Both the position numbers and the translations under genes were made by a program. A DNA stretch of 64,000 nt from Manis javanica (Eukaryota > Chordata > Mammalia > Pholidota > Manidae), in assembly GCF_040802235.1 (NCBI RefSeq), contig NC_133165.1, positions 45,025,629 to 45,089,628 of the forward strand, read 5' to 3'. Below, piece after piece: positions 39,901 to 52,245 of the stretch. Each line of letters opens with the position of its first letter. Position 1 is the stretch's first letter. Below the pieces are notes generated by a model. That model was not told where the DNA came from, did no database searches, and was given only the letters and a program-made list of their open reading frames with translations.

Positions 39901-40337
39901 CAAATGTTGGCGAGGTTGTGGAGAAAGGGAACCCTCCTACACTGATGGTGGGAATGTAAATTAGTTCAACCATTGTGGAAAGCAGTATGGAGGTTCCTCA
40001 CAATGCTCAAAATAGAAATACCATTTGACCCATCCACTTCTAGGAATTTACCCTAAGAATGCAGCAATCCTGTTTGAAAAAGACAGATGCACCTGTGTTT
40101 ATCGCAGCACTATTTACAATAGCCAAGATATGGAACCAACCTAAATGTCCATCAGTAGATGAATGGATAAAGAAGATGTGGTACATATACACAATGGAAT
40201 ATTACTCAGCCATAAGAAAAAAACAGATCCTACCATTCGCAACAACATGGATGGAGCTAGAGGGTATTATGCTCAGTGAAATAATCCAGGCGGAGAAAGA
40301 CAAGTGCCAAATGATTTCACTCATATGTGGAGTATAA
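37000..40337 (+). pseudogene. L1 ORF2 remnant (EN, RT, C-terminal)
   Basis: Open segments at 36964-37608 (endonuclease C-part with [11 protein letters not shown]), 37811-38005, 37947-38888 (313 codons of reverse transcriptase with the catalytic FADDM motif and [10 protein letters not shown]), 38963-39388, 39389-39964 and 40059-40337. Frame changes and stops separate them. Missing its 5' end, it cannot act as a full element. Confidence 0.88.
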
Positions 40338-40653
40338 GAACAAAGGAAAACCGAAGGAACAAAACAACGGCAGAATCATAGAACCCAAGAATGAACTAAC
40401 AGTTACCAAAGGGAAAGGAACTGGGGAGGATGGGTTGGAAGGGAGGGATAAGGGCAGGGAAAAAGAAAGAGGGCATTACGATTAGCATGTGGGGGGCACG
40501 GGAAGGGCTGTGCAACACAGAGAAGACAAGTAGTGATTTTACAGCATCTTACTATGCAGATGGACAGTGACTGTGAAGGCGTATGTGTGGGGGACTTGGT
40601 GAAGGGGGGAGCCCAGTAAACATAATGTTCTTAAAAAAAAGGTTAAAAAAAAA
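37000..40653 (+). mobile_element. Younger 5'-truncated L1 nested in the old L1
   Basis: Begins in the ORF2 endonuclease region and ends in an A-rich tail. It is flanked by an exact 12 bp direct repeat, aagaaatacaaa, at 36988-36999 and 40654-40665. The host L1 reads across the duplication. Confidence 0.92.
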
Positions 40654-40665
40654 AAGAAATACAAA
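40654..40665 (+). repeat. Target-site duplication, right copy
   Basis: aagaaatacaaa immediately after the L1 A-rich tail; matches 36988-36999. Confidence 0.88.
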
Positions 40666-41044
40666 GGGAGTCCTGGCTGAAATGAAAGGACTAGATAGTA
40701 ATTCACATCTACATGAAAAAAAAATAAATTTCCAATAAAGGGAATTATATAGGTCCACAGAAAAGACAGTATAAGTGATTTTTTTGTTTACATTTTTTCT
40801 TTTATATGTTTTAAAGACAACAAAAAGCAATAATTGTAAAACTGTGTTTATGGACTTACATAAAGATGTAACTTGATGACAATAATAGCACAAGGTAGGA
40901 GTGAGGAAACAGACATAAAGGAACAAAGTTTTGTATACTACTGAAATTAAGTTGGTTTTCATGTGAACTAGATTGTTTTAAGATGTTAATTGTAATCTAG
41001 TGTGAACAAGTGGGTTAAGGAAGTAACTCAAGTGAATAGAGTAT

Positions 41045-41059
41045 AAGAAACAAGGGAAT
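41045..41059 (+). repeat. Target-site duplication, left copy (second nested L1)
   Basis: 15 bp, one mismatch to 42979-42993. Confidence 0.8.
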
Positions 41060-42978
41060 AAAGAATCTACTCCAAAACTACTAGAACTAATATCTGAATT
41101 CAGTAAAGTTGCAGGATGCAAACTTAATGCACAGAAATCTGTTGCATTCCTATACACTAACAATGAACTAGCAGAGAAATCAGGAAAACAATTCTATTCA
41201 CAATTGCATCAAAAAGAATAAAATACCTAGGAATAAACCTAACAAAGGAAATGAAAGACCTATACCCTGAAAACTATAAGATACTCTTGAGAGAAATTAA
41301 AGAGGACACTAATAAATGGAAATTCATCCCTGCTCTTGGATAGGCAGAATTAATATTGTCAAAATGGCCATCCTGCCTAAAGCAATCTACAGATTCAATG
41401 CAATCCCTATCAAAATACCGACAGCATTCTTCAACAAACTGGAACAAATAGTTTTAAAATTCATACGGAACCACAAAAGACCCCCAATAGCCAAAGCAAT
41501 CCTGAGAAGGAAGAATAAAGCAGAGGGCGTCTCGCTTCCCAACTTCAAGCTCTATTACAAAGCCACAGTAATCAAGACGATTTGGTACTGGCACAAGAAC
41601 AGACCAGTGGAACAGAATAGAGAGTCCAGATATTAACCCAAGCATATATGGTCAATTAATATACAATAAAGGAGCCATGGACATACAATGGGGAAAATGA
41701 TAGCCTCTTCAACATCTGGTGTTGGCAAAACTGGACAGCTACATGCAAGAGAATGAAACTGGATTATTGTCTAACCCCGTACACAAAAGTAGACTCAAAA
41801 TGGATCAAAGACCTGAATGTAAGTCATGAAACCATAAAACTCTTAGAAAAAAATATAGGCAAAAATCTCTTGGACATAAACATGAGATTTTTATGAACAT
41901 ATCTCCCCAGGCAAGGGAAACAAAAGCAAAAATGAACAAGTGGGAGTATATCAAGCTAAAAAGCTTCTGTACAGCAAAGGACACCACCAATAGAACAGGA
42001 AGGCATCCTACAGTATGGGAGAATATATTCATAAATGACAGATCCGATAAAGGGTTGACATCCAAAATATATAAAGAACTCACACAGCTCAACAAACAAA
42101 AAGCAAATAATCCAATTAAAAAATGGGCAGAGAACCTGAACAGACAGTTCTCCAAAGAAAAAATTCAGATGGCCAACAGGCACATGAAAAGATGCTCCAC
42201 ATTGCTAGTCATCAGAGAAATGCAAATTAAAACCACAATGAGATATCACCTCACACAGTTAGGATCGCCACCATCCAAAAGACAAACAGCAACAAACGTT
42301 GGTGAGGATGCGGAGAAAGGGGAACCCTCCTACGTTCCTCAAAAAAACTAAAAATAGAAATATCATTTGACCCAGGAATTCCACTCCTAGGAATTTACCC
42401 TAAGAATGCAGGAGCCCATATGCACTCTTATGTTTATCGCAGCACTATTTACAATAGCGAAGAAGTGGAAGCAACCTAAGTGTCCATCAGTAGATGAATG
42501 GATAAAGAAGATGTGGTGCATATACACAATGGAATATTATTCAGCCATAAGAAGAAAACAAATCCTACCATTTGCAACAACATGGATGGGGCTAGAGGGT
42601 ATTATGCTCAGTGAAATAAGCCTGGTGGAGAAAGACAAGTATCAAATGATTTCACTCATCTGTGGAGTGTAAGGACAAAGCAAAAACTGAAGGAACAAAA
42701 CAGCAGCAGGATCACAGAACCCAAGAATGGACCAGCAGTTCCCAAAGGGAAAGGAGGCATTAGGGGAAAAAGGGGCTTTATGATTAGCACATGTAATGTA
42801 GTGGGTGGGGAGGCTCGGGAAGGCAGTATAACACAGAGAAGACAAGTAGTGATTCTATAGCATCTTACTATGCTGATGGACAGTGAATGTAATGGGTTAT
42901 GTGGTGGGGACTTGATAATGGGGGAAGTCTAGTAACCGTAATGTTGCTCATGTAATTGTAGATTACAGATACCAAAAA
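41060..42978 (+). mobile_element. Second younger 5'-truncated L1 nested in the same old L1
   Basis: Starts late in the RT domain, carries ORF2 C-terminal pieces (41316-41636, 41893-42351, 42406-42672) and the 3' UTR, with a short internal deletion near 42335. Flanked by aagaaacaagggaat at 41045-41059 and aagaaacaaaggaat at 42979-42993 (14 of 15 matching). Confidence 0.9.
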
Positions 42979-42993
42979 AAGAAACAAAGGAAT
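42979..42993 (+). repeat. Target-site duplication, right copy (second nested L1)
   Basis: 15 bp, one mismatch to 41045-41059. Host L1 sequence continues directly after it. Confidence 0.8.
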
Positions 42994-43559
42994 TTAAATG
43001 GAATGCTAGAAAATATTTAACACAAAAGAAAGCAGTAACAGAGGAATAGAACAAAAGGTTAATACATACAGATAAATTGCAAAATGATAGATGTAAATTC
43101 TATATTATTAATAATAACATTAAATGTAATCGTAGTCAAGGCAGAGATTGACAGATTTTTTTAAAAAAACCAACATGATATAACTATATGCTATCTTTAT
43201 AATCAAAGACACAAATAGGTTGAAAGTAGTAAGAAACAGAACAAGATACACTATGCTAAAGTAACCATAAGAGATGAGATGTAGAGTGGATATACTAATA
43301 CCAGATAAAACAATTTGACAACTTGTTACTAGAGACATTTTATAAAGATAAAAAAGGAAGACATGATATCCAACAGGAAGACAAGATAATTTTAAACATA
43401 TATGTACCTAACAACAGAACCCCAAAAACTGATAGAACTGAAGGGAGAAATAGGCAATTCAACAATAATAGTTGGATAATTCAATACCCTAGTTTCGATA
43501 ATGGATAGACTAACTAGAGAGATTATCAACAAGGAAACAGATTAAGCAATACTAGAGTA

Positions 43560-45380
43560 GGTTGCCTATCTATTTCATTCGTAGAGATACTGTGATCAAT
43601 TACCAATTTCTGAAGACCTCTGCAAACTAAGAGATCAGGTCCCTGCTGCCCCATATGACTGATGTGTTCACCTTGCCTGGATCACATCATACCTGCTGAG
43701 ATTAGGGAACCCATCTCAATGGTATCCCTTACAGCTATGCCTGGCCTACAAGGGAGAGTAACCAGAGAGCTTTTCAAGGATGGAGGCGCTCCCTTCAATA
43801 CCTTAGCAAAGGAAGTGTCTTCTGGGTACTCTCACAGAATACAGCTGACAAATTCCATATGACAAATCCATTCTGTCACCCTAAGCCTTTGGATTTTTTC
43901 TTCCATGTGGTGCCAGGAAAACTCTGGCATTTTAACTTCACTAACAGTTGGCTACCATCAAGTACAACTTTCAGTCCACTAATGAAGTAACTTCTTAGAG
44001 CCACTTCAGTCATATGAACTAGCACATTAAATCTGGAATCCCTAGTAAATGCACCCATGTTGATGAATCTGGCCCTATATAGTGCTATATTGTACCCTCG
44101 TTTGGCCTAACACCCTTAGAATCCATTCTCACACACTTCCATTATATTAAATTTTTGCCTATATATTAGTAATATATTACAATTCTTGTCATGTGTAAGC
44201 TGTTTCATCCTAGATCATAGTGTGTACCTGGATCATAGGGTATATGCTGAGATATACTCTAGTTAAAGGTTTAGTGGCAGCAAGGAACTTGTGTATTTTA
44301 AGGGGAATGAAGATCCTCTTTCAAGGTATTTGTCCCAGGTGAGGTTATCAAGGGTTTTAAGGCAGAGGAAAGCCAGTGTCTTCAGAAACAGAAGGGCAAG
44401 CTACTACCACTGGCAAGGGAGATGCAGAATGACTTTGGAGTTCAATATTGTCTACTTCATATGGGACCAACCAAATGCACCATCCCAGACTTCTAGATCC
44501 TATTCTTTACAGATCAATGCCTAGATTTCCTTTGATAAATCTGATAAATCTGGTTTCAACTGTCATTTTAATTCAGCAACCTACACAATTAAATTTTGTG
44601 TTTGACTTTTATCGATATCAGCTATGGGTCAACATAAGTTCGAAACTGTAGAACTGTCATGGAAGCATCCTGATTCTTAGACTGTCACTTGTGCTCGGAG
44701 TTAAAAGACCTGAGTTTGTCATTTTCTCTCTGTAATTGCTCCTATGTACTGAAAATAATGCATCCTATATCACAGTCATTAGTCATCATTACTGCCAGAG
44801 CAGTCAAGGGCAGCAGCCATTTGGGTTCCCAAGGCATGTGCTCCAGTTTGCACTTCATTACAATCAACCAGAGGTGACAGTTTTAACTGTTAGGCCACTG
44901 CATACTGTGGATTAGTAGCATACCATATCCCACTGGCAAAGAACTCAGCACTGCTTGCCCATGAGTATGGTCAATCAGTTGCAAAAAACCATCTGGGTCT
45001 GTCTGGCAGCACTCCTAGTGCCAATTTCTATATCATTCGAGGTCGAATCAGGAGACAGAAGCCACAAGGGAAAGTTTAGCATAAAGGATTACTAATAAGG
45101 GCTCAGAATACTAGATAATTTGGCTAGTGAGAGCTAAACACACTTCTCATACAGAAGTAGCAGATATAATGATCAGCTACTATCCGCAGGGCTGAGATTG
45201 AGTACCCAAGAAAGAGTCCTCGCTCGCCAGGGCTGAGATACAGACGTCATTTGAAAGGGCATGATAAAGAAGTCACTGATGTATCTCACCAAAGGAATTT
45301 CCTGGAAATATGCCCTCTGGGATGTCAAGTGAAGCTGATAATTACTGAGCACCACTGGAACCAAGACTGTAAGAAGTGTA
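43560..45380. other. Degenerate, probably retroelement-derived, unclassified
   Basis: No gene-like frame. Its texture and its position next to a retroviral pol remnant suggest old LTR-retroelement sequence, but I cannot name a family. Confidence 0.3.
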
Positions 45381-45384
45381 CTCT

Positions 45385-45690
45385 GCAGGAGCCCAGTGGT
45401 GGAAAGAGCTTTTCCAGTGCAGAGATCAAGCCCTGGAGAGTCATGCCATTACAGGAGCCAAGCCCTAAAGCATGCATATGCAGCAAGAGCCCAGTGCTGG
45501 AGAAAGCTGCACCAATAGAGGAATCAAGTGCTGTGGCAAGCCATGCCATTGCCAAAGTCAGAGAAAGTGACTTGGTAAGAGCACAATGCTGGAGAAAACC
45601 AGAGTGCAGCAGAAATCAAGTGCTGGAAAAAGCCTGCTCTGCAGGAGTTCAGCGCTAGAGAGAGCTGCACGAAGGTCAAGGCCCCTGCAC
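45385..45690 (+). repeat. Degenerate tandem repeat, unit about 40-50 bp
   Basis: Recurring motif ggag-cccagtgctggaga-aagctg with variants at about 45390, 45425, 45488, 45525, 45585, 45615 and 45645. Probably internal to an old LTR. Confidence 0.6.
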
Positions 45691-46269
45691 GAGGGTAGGT
45701 GAGTGTGCAAAATAATCCAAGTGTCAGAAATCCACTTACTGCAAAAGCAGCTTGGTCTTCGGGTTGTGGTGTCTACAGTTGGAAAGTGTGTCGAAGTGGT
45801 TGCGAGCTGGGGGCTGGGAGCTCCCCAAAGGACTTCTCACTCTGGACGTACATCTAAGACAAAGGGCCACTGGATGTGCCCACATACATGTGCCCCTTCA
45901 AAATGCTGCTAGAGCAAGAAAAATGAAACCTCAACAAGACCAGAACCAGAAAGCGCATAGCCTTCGTCTTTCAACGTCTCTCCAGCACCCTCTACTGACA
46001 AAGCTTAATGTCACATTCAGAGCAAGGAGAAATGCGTGCTAGTCCAGCCCATTATCTCTGAAGTGTGAATTGCTGGAGGCAGTAAATTGGAAACGGACAT
46101 AATGGAAGAATCCCTGTAGAGGCTCTCTGACCCACGGATTGGGGGCCTAAAGGAAGGGCTAGGTGAAGTCCCTGGAACTTCTCCCCCAAACAAAGACAGC
46201 AAACCAGTAAAAAGACCACATCCCTGGGAGAAGCACAAAGATTCATGCCATTGTCAGAGTTGAAAGAAA

Positions 46270-47480
46270 CAGGGGTGGTGAGACCTATCACATACCCCCA
46301 ACTTAACTCACCAGTCTGGCCTGCACAGAAGTCAGACGGATATTAGGGAATGACTGTGAACCATCATGAATTTAATCAGGTGATGATTCCAATTACAGCT
46401 GTTGTCCCAGATTTGGTATGTCTCCCTGAGCAAATTAACACAGCCCTGGTATTTGGCATGCAGCTACTGACCTGACTTTCTCTCTTTGCCAATATGCAAG
46501 GTTCACCAGAGGAGTTGCCTTTCAGGTGGTAAGGGCACCGTGTGTCTTCAGGTTGCCTCAGGGCTCCTCTGTCAGTTCTGCTCTGCCATAATACAGTCTG
46601 CAGAGGTCCTGATCATCTTAATATCCCACAAAACACCACGCTGGTCCACTCTATTGACAACGTGGTATCTAATGAGCAGTAAGTAACACATACTTTAATT
46701 GCCTTTGTAAGACATATGCAAACTAGAAGGTGGAAAATAAATCCCACAGAAGATTCCGGGGCCCATGACTTCACTGAGGTTTCTGGGGATTCCGTGATAC
46801 AGCGTATGTAAAGATCTCTTCTCCAAGGTGAAAACAAGTTGTACCTCTACAACCTCCTCTCCACAAAAGAGGCATAATGCCTGGTAGCCTATCCGGATTT
46901 TGGAAGCAACATATCTCATCAATAGAGTCCCCTGTGAGGCATTAGGTATGAGTAGGGGCCAGAGCAAGAGAAGGCTGTACAGCAGGTTTGGGCTACAATA
47001 CATGCTGCCCTACCACTTGGTGTCTGGGTTCCAGCAGATCCAGTGATACTCAGAGTGTCCATGGAAAACAGGGATGCCATATGGAATCTCTAGCAAGCAT
47101 TGGTAGCAGAATTAAGTACAAACTCAACAACATTTTTTATAAATTTAGGCCCTTTTCTACAAGAAACTGTTCTACTTTTGAGAAACAGCTTCTGGTTTGC
47201 TACTGGGACTTGGTAGGGACTGATGAGCGCCTAACCAGGGGACATCAGGTGACCATGCAACTTGAGCTACTCATCATGAATGTTACCTGACCAACCCAAC
47301 CATAAGGTTGGGGTGCACAGCAGCAATCCATCATCATTGGAGTACAAGAGATCAGGCCTGGAAAGGTCCAGAAGGCAGGAGCCATTTACATTAGCAGGTG
47401 GTTCCTGTTGCACTGTTTTCTCTCCCTCAGTCAGTGCCTATGACTCCACCATGATGTCCCTACTGCCCAGCTGACTAAGA
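46270..47480 (+). pseudogene. Endogenous retrovirus pol remnant (RT to RNase H region), class I-like
   Basis: Nucleotide and frame texture of an ancient retroviral polymerase: a reverse-transcriptase-like block around 46280-46680, a connection region around 46690-46960, and an RNase H-like block around 47150-47290. Blocks lie in different frames with stops between them, and the palm region is largely deleted. Non-functional. Assignment is from recalled resemblance to mammalian class I ERV pol. Confidence 0.6.
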
Positions 47481-47974
47481 AAAACCTCAAGCCTACTTAC
47501 AGATAAGTCTGTTTGCTGTGCTATTAGCTGCAGCACTACATACCCCTGTGGATGAGCTGGAAAGAGAGTCCTGAAGAAAAATCTTCACAGTGGACAGACC
47601 CTTGAGCTGTGCATTTGGTTGCTCCCTGTATCTGGCATGAGAAATTGTCAGTCAGACGCACCAACACTAATTCATGCTCAGCTGCTAAGGGTTTGGCTGG
47701 ATGGCCAGGGACTTGGAAGGAATAGGATTGGAAGGCTGGGGATAAGGAAGTTTGAGCTATTGTAACTTTTTTTTAATCAGTCCTCCTCCATCAATTTTAC
47801 TCCATTTGGAGCCATTTCATCCATGGGCCCAGTTTGGTTTCTGAATCCTCTTAGATGGGCTGTTAGCCCTTTAACTTCATGATTTTATCTACTGTTAGCA
47901 GTCAGAACAGGATGTTAGGTTCTTGCAAACAGAGGCAAATAGTGTAAGGCAACAGTCTCATCTTAGTGAGCCAG

Positions 47975-48350
47975 TGTATTAGTTTGCTAAGGATATACAA
48001 CAAAGTGCCACAGACTGGTGGCTGAGACAACAGAAATTAATTTTCTTATAGTTGTAGAGGCTAGAAATCCAGCAGGGTTGGTTTCTTCTGAGGTTTCTCT
48101 CCTTGGCTTGTAGATGGTTGTCTTCTCCCTGTGTCTTCACATGATCTTCCCTTGGTGTATATGTGTCTTAATCTCTTCTTCTTATAAGGACACCAGTCAT
48201 ATCAGATTAGGGCCTACCCTAATGAGCTTATTTTAACTTAATTACCTTTTTTAAATACACTGTCTCCAAATATAGTCACATTCTGAGGTACTAGCGGTGA
48301 GGACTTCATCAGTGAATTTTTTTTGAGGGATATACAGTTCATCCCATAAT
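47975..48350 (-). repeat. MLT1-type LTR
   Basis: Reverse LTR: gtgtattagtttgctaagga, gccacagactggtggctgag, tcttcttataaggacaccagt, ccaaatatagtcacattctg, ending at tacagttcatcccataatag. Confidence 0.8.
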
Positions 48351-48354
48351 AGCC

Positions 48355-48945
48355 CATAGCCATTATCCTACTGCTAAAACACTAAGAGGAAGCCTCACAC
48401 ATAGTGTTCAAGTGCAGGCGGCAAAGTCTTCTCAAGACAGTTTACTTTTGCAGGTCCCTTGCAGGTCCTCAAAAGTGAGAAGATTAGGTAGGGTCCTGCA
48501 GGGCTGCAAGGGAAGAGGAGGGAGCCCATTATGTTTACCTATCTTCTTGAGTTCTGGGCCAATTTACTTAATCCCAAAGTTAGTGATTTATCCATCCACA
48601 GTCCTTGGCAGTACTGGACCATGGCAGCCTTCCCCTGTAAGACTTGGAATGTCAAGTCGTAAAGCAGAACCCAAGTTCTAGCCAGCAGGCACTCTCTCAA
48701 GGGGGAAAATCAAGGAAGAAACTGCTATATGAGTACATCATTTCTCCTTTCTAGTTGTTAGGAAATGGGGAAAGGCAGGAGTGTGTACCAATAGTCCCCT
48801 TTCTACATAAAATCAAATACTAAGAGTGGGAGAAATGTGTCCTTCCCACCAACATTATGCAAGAGGGGCGCTATGGCCCTTCCCTGAAGGGCTTCCCAGG
48901 TTCTCTCCAGCTGAGCTCTTTCATGAAACCAAGTGTATTAGAGTG
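48355..48945. other. Intergenic, nothing recognised
   Basis: No gene and no repeat family named. Confidence 0.45.
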
Positions 48946-48949
48946 TATT

Positions 48950-49495
48950 AGTTTTCTCTTGCTGCATAATAAATGACCACAAACTTAGCAGCTTAAAACA
49001 AAACCTATTTATTATCTCACAGTTCTATAGTCAGATCCTATGGGCTTGATTGGGTTCTCAGCTTAGGGTCTGTTAAGGCCAAAGTCAAGGTGTTGGCTGG
49101 GCTGGGTTCCTATCTGGAAGCTCTGGGGGAAAAGCCACTCCCAATATAGCTCAGATTGTTGGCCAAATTCAGTTCCTCGCAGTATAGGGCTGTGCTCAGT
49201 GTTTCCTCGCTGGCTGTTAGCCGGCACAACCGTGGCTAACATCACCTGGCTCCCTTCATCTTCAAGCCAGCAGTGACTCCACTCCCCATTGTCTTTCAGA
49301 TCTCGGACTTTTGCTACCAGCTGGAGTAAACTCTGCTTTTAAATGGTTGCCTGGTTGGGTGATAATCTCTGTTACCTTAATATCAACTGACTTGGAACTT
49401 TGACTATATATGCAATCCCCTTCATAGCAGTACCTAGATTTAGTGTTTGGTTGAATAACTAGGGGCAGGAATTTAGAATTCTGCCTACCACACAA
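48950..49495 (-). repeat. MLT1-type LTR
   Basis: Reverse LTR: gtattagttttctcttgctg, cttagcagcttaaaacaaaac, then catcttcaagccagcagtga and the end aattctgcctaccacac. Confidence 0.75.
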
Positions 49496-49499
49496 AGAA

Positions 49500-50110
49500 T
49501 CCCCATCTTTGCCCTGACCTTGAAAGAAGGCAGTCCTTCTCTACCACAGGTTTCTTAGATCCTAGCCTGGTACAGAAAACAAAGTGTGGTATATGATTCT
49601 CTTCTGGAGAGACCACAGTCAGCTCCTCAACTGGTTCATAAATTCCTAGCAACTTTGTGTGAATTAGAAAAAGATGCTCCTTCCTTTAAAAAATTTACTG
49701 CCATCTGTTGGAAATTTGTTGTAATAACTATACCAATTTCTACCAGGAAGTGAATGGCACCTCCAAGTATGAACAGTAGCCCTGATCCCAGTGGGATTAG
49801 ACACACCCTCTCCATTCCAACCACGTGCCCACATTAACTGTTGTCTATAGAGACCTTTTCCCTCCAGAACTCTTCATTCTGGGCCATTCTTCATTGTTTT
49901 ATTTTGATCTGCTGATGATTTGGGGGAAATATGACATAAAGTGGCCATCAATTGGACTGCATAGGCTAATGAATTAATACTGAGGAAAACGAGAATCGTG
50001 ACTGGTCTGATCTAAATCTGTTTGGTTATATCCATAAGCAAATATCCAAGATCTTCCAAGGAGCAAACTCTGAAGTAACAGCAATGTTAAGATAAAACAG
50101 CAGCAGCTAA
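49500..50110. other. Intergenic, nothing recognised
   Basis: No gene and no repeat family named. Confidence 0.45.
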
Positions 50111-50134
50111 TGTTACCCAGTACCTATCGCTATA

Positions 50135-50227
50135 CATATATATAGATCATGTATATATATACATGTATATGACATATATATGAGATGTGTATATGTGTGT
50201 ATATATATATATATAATACATATATAT
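50135..50227. repeat. Imperfect (TA)n/(TATG)n microsatellite
   Basis: TA-rich tract with interspersed tg/ca steps directly left of the probable solo LTR. Confidence 0.85.
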
Positions 50228-50229
50228 GA

Positions 50230-51089
50230 TGCTGGGGTTCTTGTTCATGGAGTGAAAGAATCAACTTCACAAACACTCAAGGTAGGCAAGCCAGGGAGAG
50301 GCTTTTGTTTAGAGAGAAAGTGAGAGGACAGAGCTCCTAGCCCACACCAGGATGAGACAAGAGAGTCCATAGTGGTGCGTTGTCTAGGGAATTTATAGGC
50401 AGTTGAGGATTTTTAGCAATGCAGTAAAAGGGCTAGGGGTATAGACTTGTTAAGTGGTCCTAGAATTATCATTTTTGATGAGTAACGAAAGAAATTTGCT
50501 GCTCTGATTCCTTCTCAGGAAAGCAGCTTCCCTCTGGGAGCATATCAATTAAAACTATTTGCCCTTCCCCCAAGGTGGGCTGGGTTGTCTGTTTGCTAAA
50601 GAGTGTGTTAAGAATCTTACTCCTTGACTTTTTGGGCTGTTTATAGCTGGGCTTGCTTACCAAATTAATCTTTTATCCAGGTTGCAGATTACTTGATTAG
50701 GATTAGAGAAGGAAAAACAGCATATAGGTAAAGTTAAAAATAAGCTGGGCCTTTTAGCAGGCTAAGGTAAATTTTACAATGTCATGATCTAATTGATACA
50801 GTGAAGTCATTGGCTATGACTTTTCTTTATCTGAGGAACATTCAAACATTCCAGGCCAAGTTGCTCCTGGCCTTTGAGGTTTAACTGATTTCACTGAAGA
50901 ATGCCTATATTCTTAGTTTGGTATCTCTACCCTAGCGAATTAGTGTGACTCTTGACTTTGGGTATCGCTTAACATGAAGTCATAATAGAGACTTCTTTGC
51001 ACATTGTTATATTGTTCTGACTGTAATTATCCTGCTTTGCTTTTTTCCGGAGGCCCTCACCCTACTCTGTCTAAACCCATGGTCCCTGT

Positions 51090-51091
<2 letters not shown>
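50230..51091 (-). mobile_element. Probable solo LTR of a class I endogenous retrovirus
   Basis: About 860 bp, TG...CA-bounded. On - it ends in a U5-like segment, ttcactccatgaacaagaac followed by cccagca, typical of gamma-type LTRs. No internal retroviral sequence is attached. Orientation is from the U5 end. No clear target-site duplication, because both flanks are microsatellite. Confidence 0.55.

Positions 51092-51094
<3 letters not shown>

Positions 51095-51146
<52 letters not shown>
51095..51146. repeat. (AC)n(AT)n compound microsatellite
   Basis: About 19 AC units followed by about 7 AT units, directly right of the probable solo LTR. Confidence 0.92.
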
Positions 51147-51149
51147 TCT

Positions 51150-51325
51150 CATTTAATTCTCACAGGGGACACTTTTGAATAGGGATTATTATCCCTATTA
51201 GGTAGACAAGAAAACTGAGGCCTGTGATATAGTTATTCACCCAAGGTAAGGACAAAAAGAAATTGAGTCAGGACTACCTGTGCCATCTGACCCAAAGCCC
51301 ACACTCCCAACCACTTAAGTGGAGA
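51150..51325 (-). repeat. MIR SINE
   Basis: Reverse MIR: tctcatttaattctcacagg, then gaaaactgaggcctgtgata. Confidence 0.7.
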
Positions 51326-51329
51326 CTAG

Positions 51330-52230
51330 CTGAGTGCCTATGCCCTTAATTGAGACCTTTGCTCTCTGCCTCTTGAATAGAAGCCAGAGCTTCTCTGTGG
51401 TGAGGTCAATGGCCCAACCTGGCACAGGGAACAAGCCAGGCCTGGCATGTTTTAGTTGTATTTATGAGAATGGCCTGAAGGGAAAAGTGTGGTAGGGAGC
51501 TGTTTATGGCTAAAAGAGAAAGATAGACAGTGGGACTTGGAGGAGGAAAAATGGCAGGGCCTGTCTTGTTCACCATGGGGTCTCCTCTGGGCTCCTTAAC
51601 GGTGCACAGTTAGCATTTGCTGAATGACTGAATGCCTGATCAGCCAGGCAGACAGCATATCTGCGAAAGCTCTGCTCTGTTGCTCTGCCTTTCTGATGTC
51701 TGCTCCTGCTACCACCACCTTCTCTTTTCAATAAATTAGCTCATCTGAACTAATTTCAGTGAACTTCAGAACATCCAGTGCGGCAGGCCCTGTGCCCTGC
51801 ATCTTCTCCTTCAAGTGAAGTAAGAACTCCCTGGTACATTATTTATTTCATATTTGAGAGATGTTTAGGCTGGAGAAAAACATCCACTCTCTTCTGTTTT
51901 CTGTTTAATGTTCACCTTATTAGATTATATTTAACAAAAAAAGGAAAAAACTGAAAGTCTTTTTTTTCCCATAGGGAATATAACCTTTGAGTACAGATTT
52001 GATGAATTAAATTATCTTGAATAACTTAACTGCAAATACAAATTCAATTGGCTGATTCTTTTGACTACTCATAAGCTTTAAGCATCCACAAATAGAGTAA
52101 TTGTAGAGTTTACTAAAACCCTGACATCAAAACTGGTTATAAAAGTTACATAGATTTAACTTTTTCTTATTCCTTTTCTGACATCTTCCTGAGGTTCCAA
52201 TTTTTACATATTTCTAGAGTTTCAGTAATT
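51330..52230. other. Intergenic, nothing recognised
   Basis: No gene-like frame. AT-rich in the second half. Confidence 0.45.
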
Positions 52231-52231
52231 C

Positions 52232-52245
52232 TACCAGTTATTATT
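52232..52245 (+). repeat. Target-site duplication, left copy
   Basis: taccagttattatt; exact match at 54126-54139. Some of it merges with the adjacent ATT-rich tail. Confidence 0.75.

Larger units (their letters stand above)
35600..43540 (+). mobile_element. Ancient L1 (L1M-class) host element, split by two younger L1s
   Basis: Old L1 5' region/ORF1-like sequence at about 35600-36987 (gaccttaagctctcacctat, gagacatgcaaagaaacagg, agcagcaagagaaaaggcaa, tggaggccagaaggcagtag). It resumes at 40666-41044 (ggctgaaatgaaaggactag) and again at 42994-43540, where the ORF2 start appears (aatgtaatcgtagtcaagg, then cacaaataggttgaaagtag). The left edge is uncertain. Confidence 0.75.

Noticed and set aside
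45385-45690. CRISPR-like array
   Set aside because: Repeat units are diverged and irregularly spaced, there are no unique uniform spacers or cas genes, and the DNA is mammalian.
51095-51146. (AC)n(AT)n tract as a regulatory Z-DNA element
   Set aside because: It is an ordinary microsatellite next to a probable LTR, with no nearby promoter or gene to support a role.
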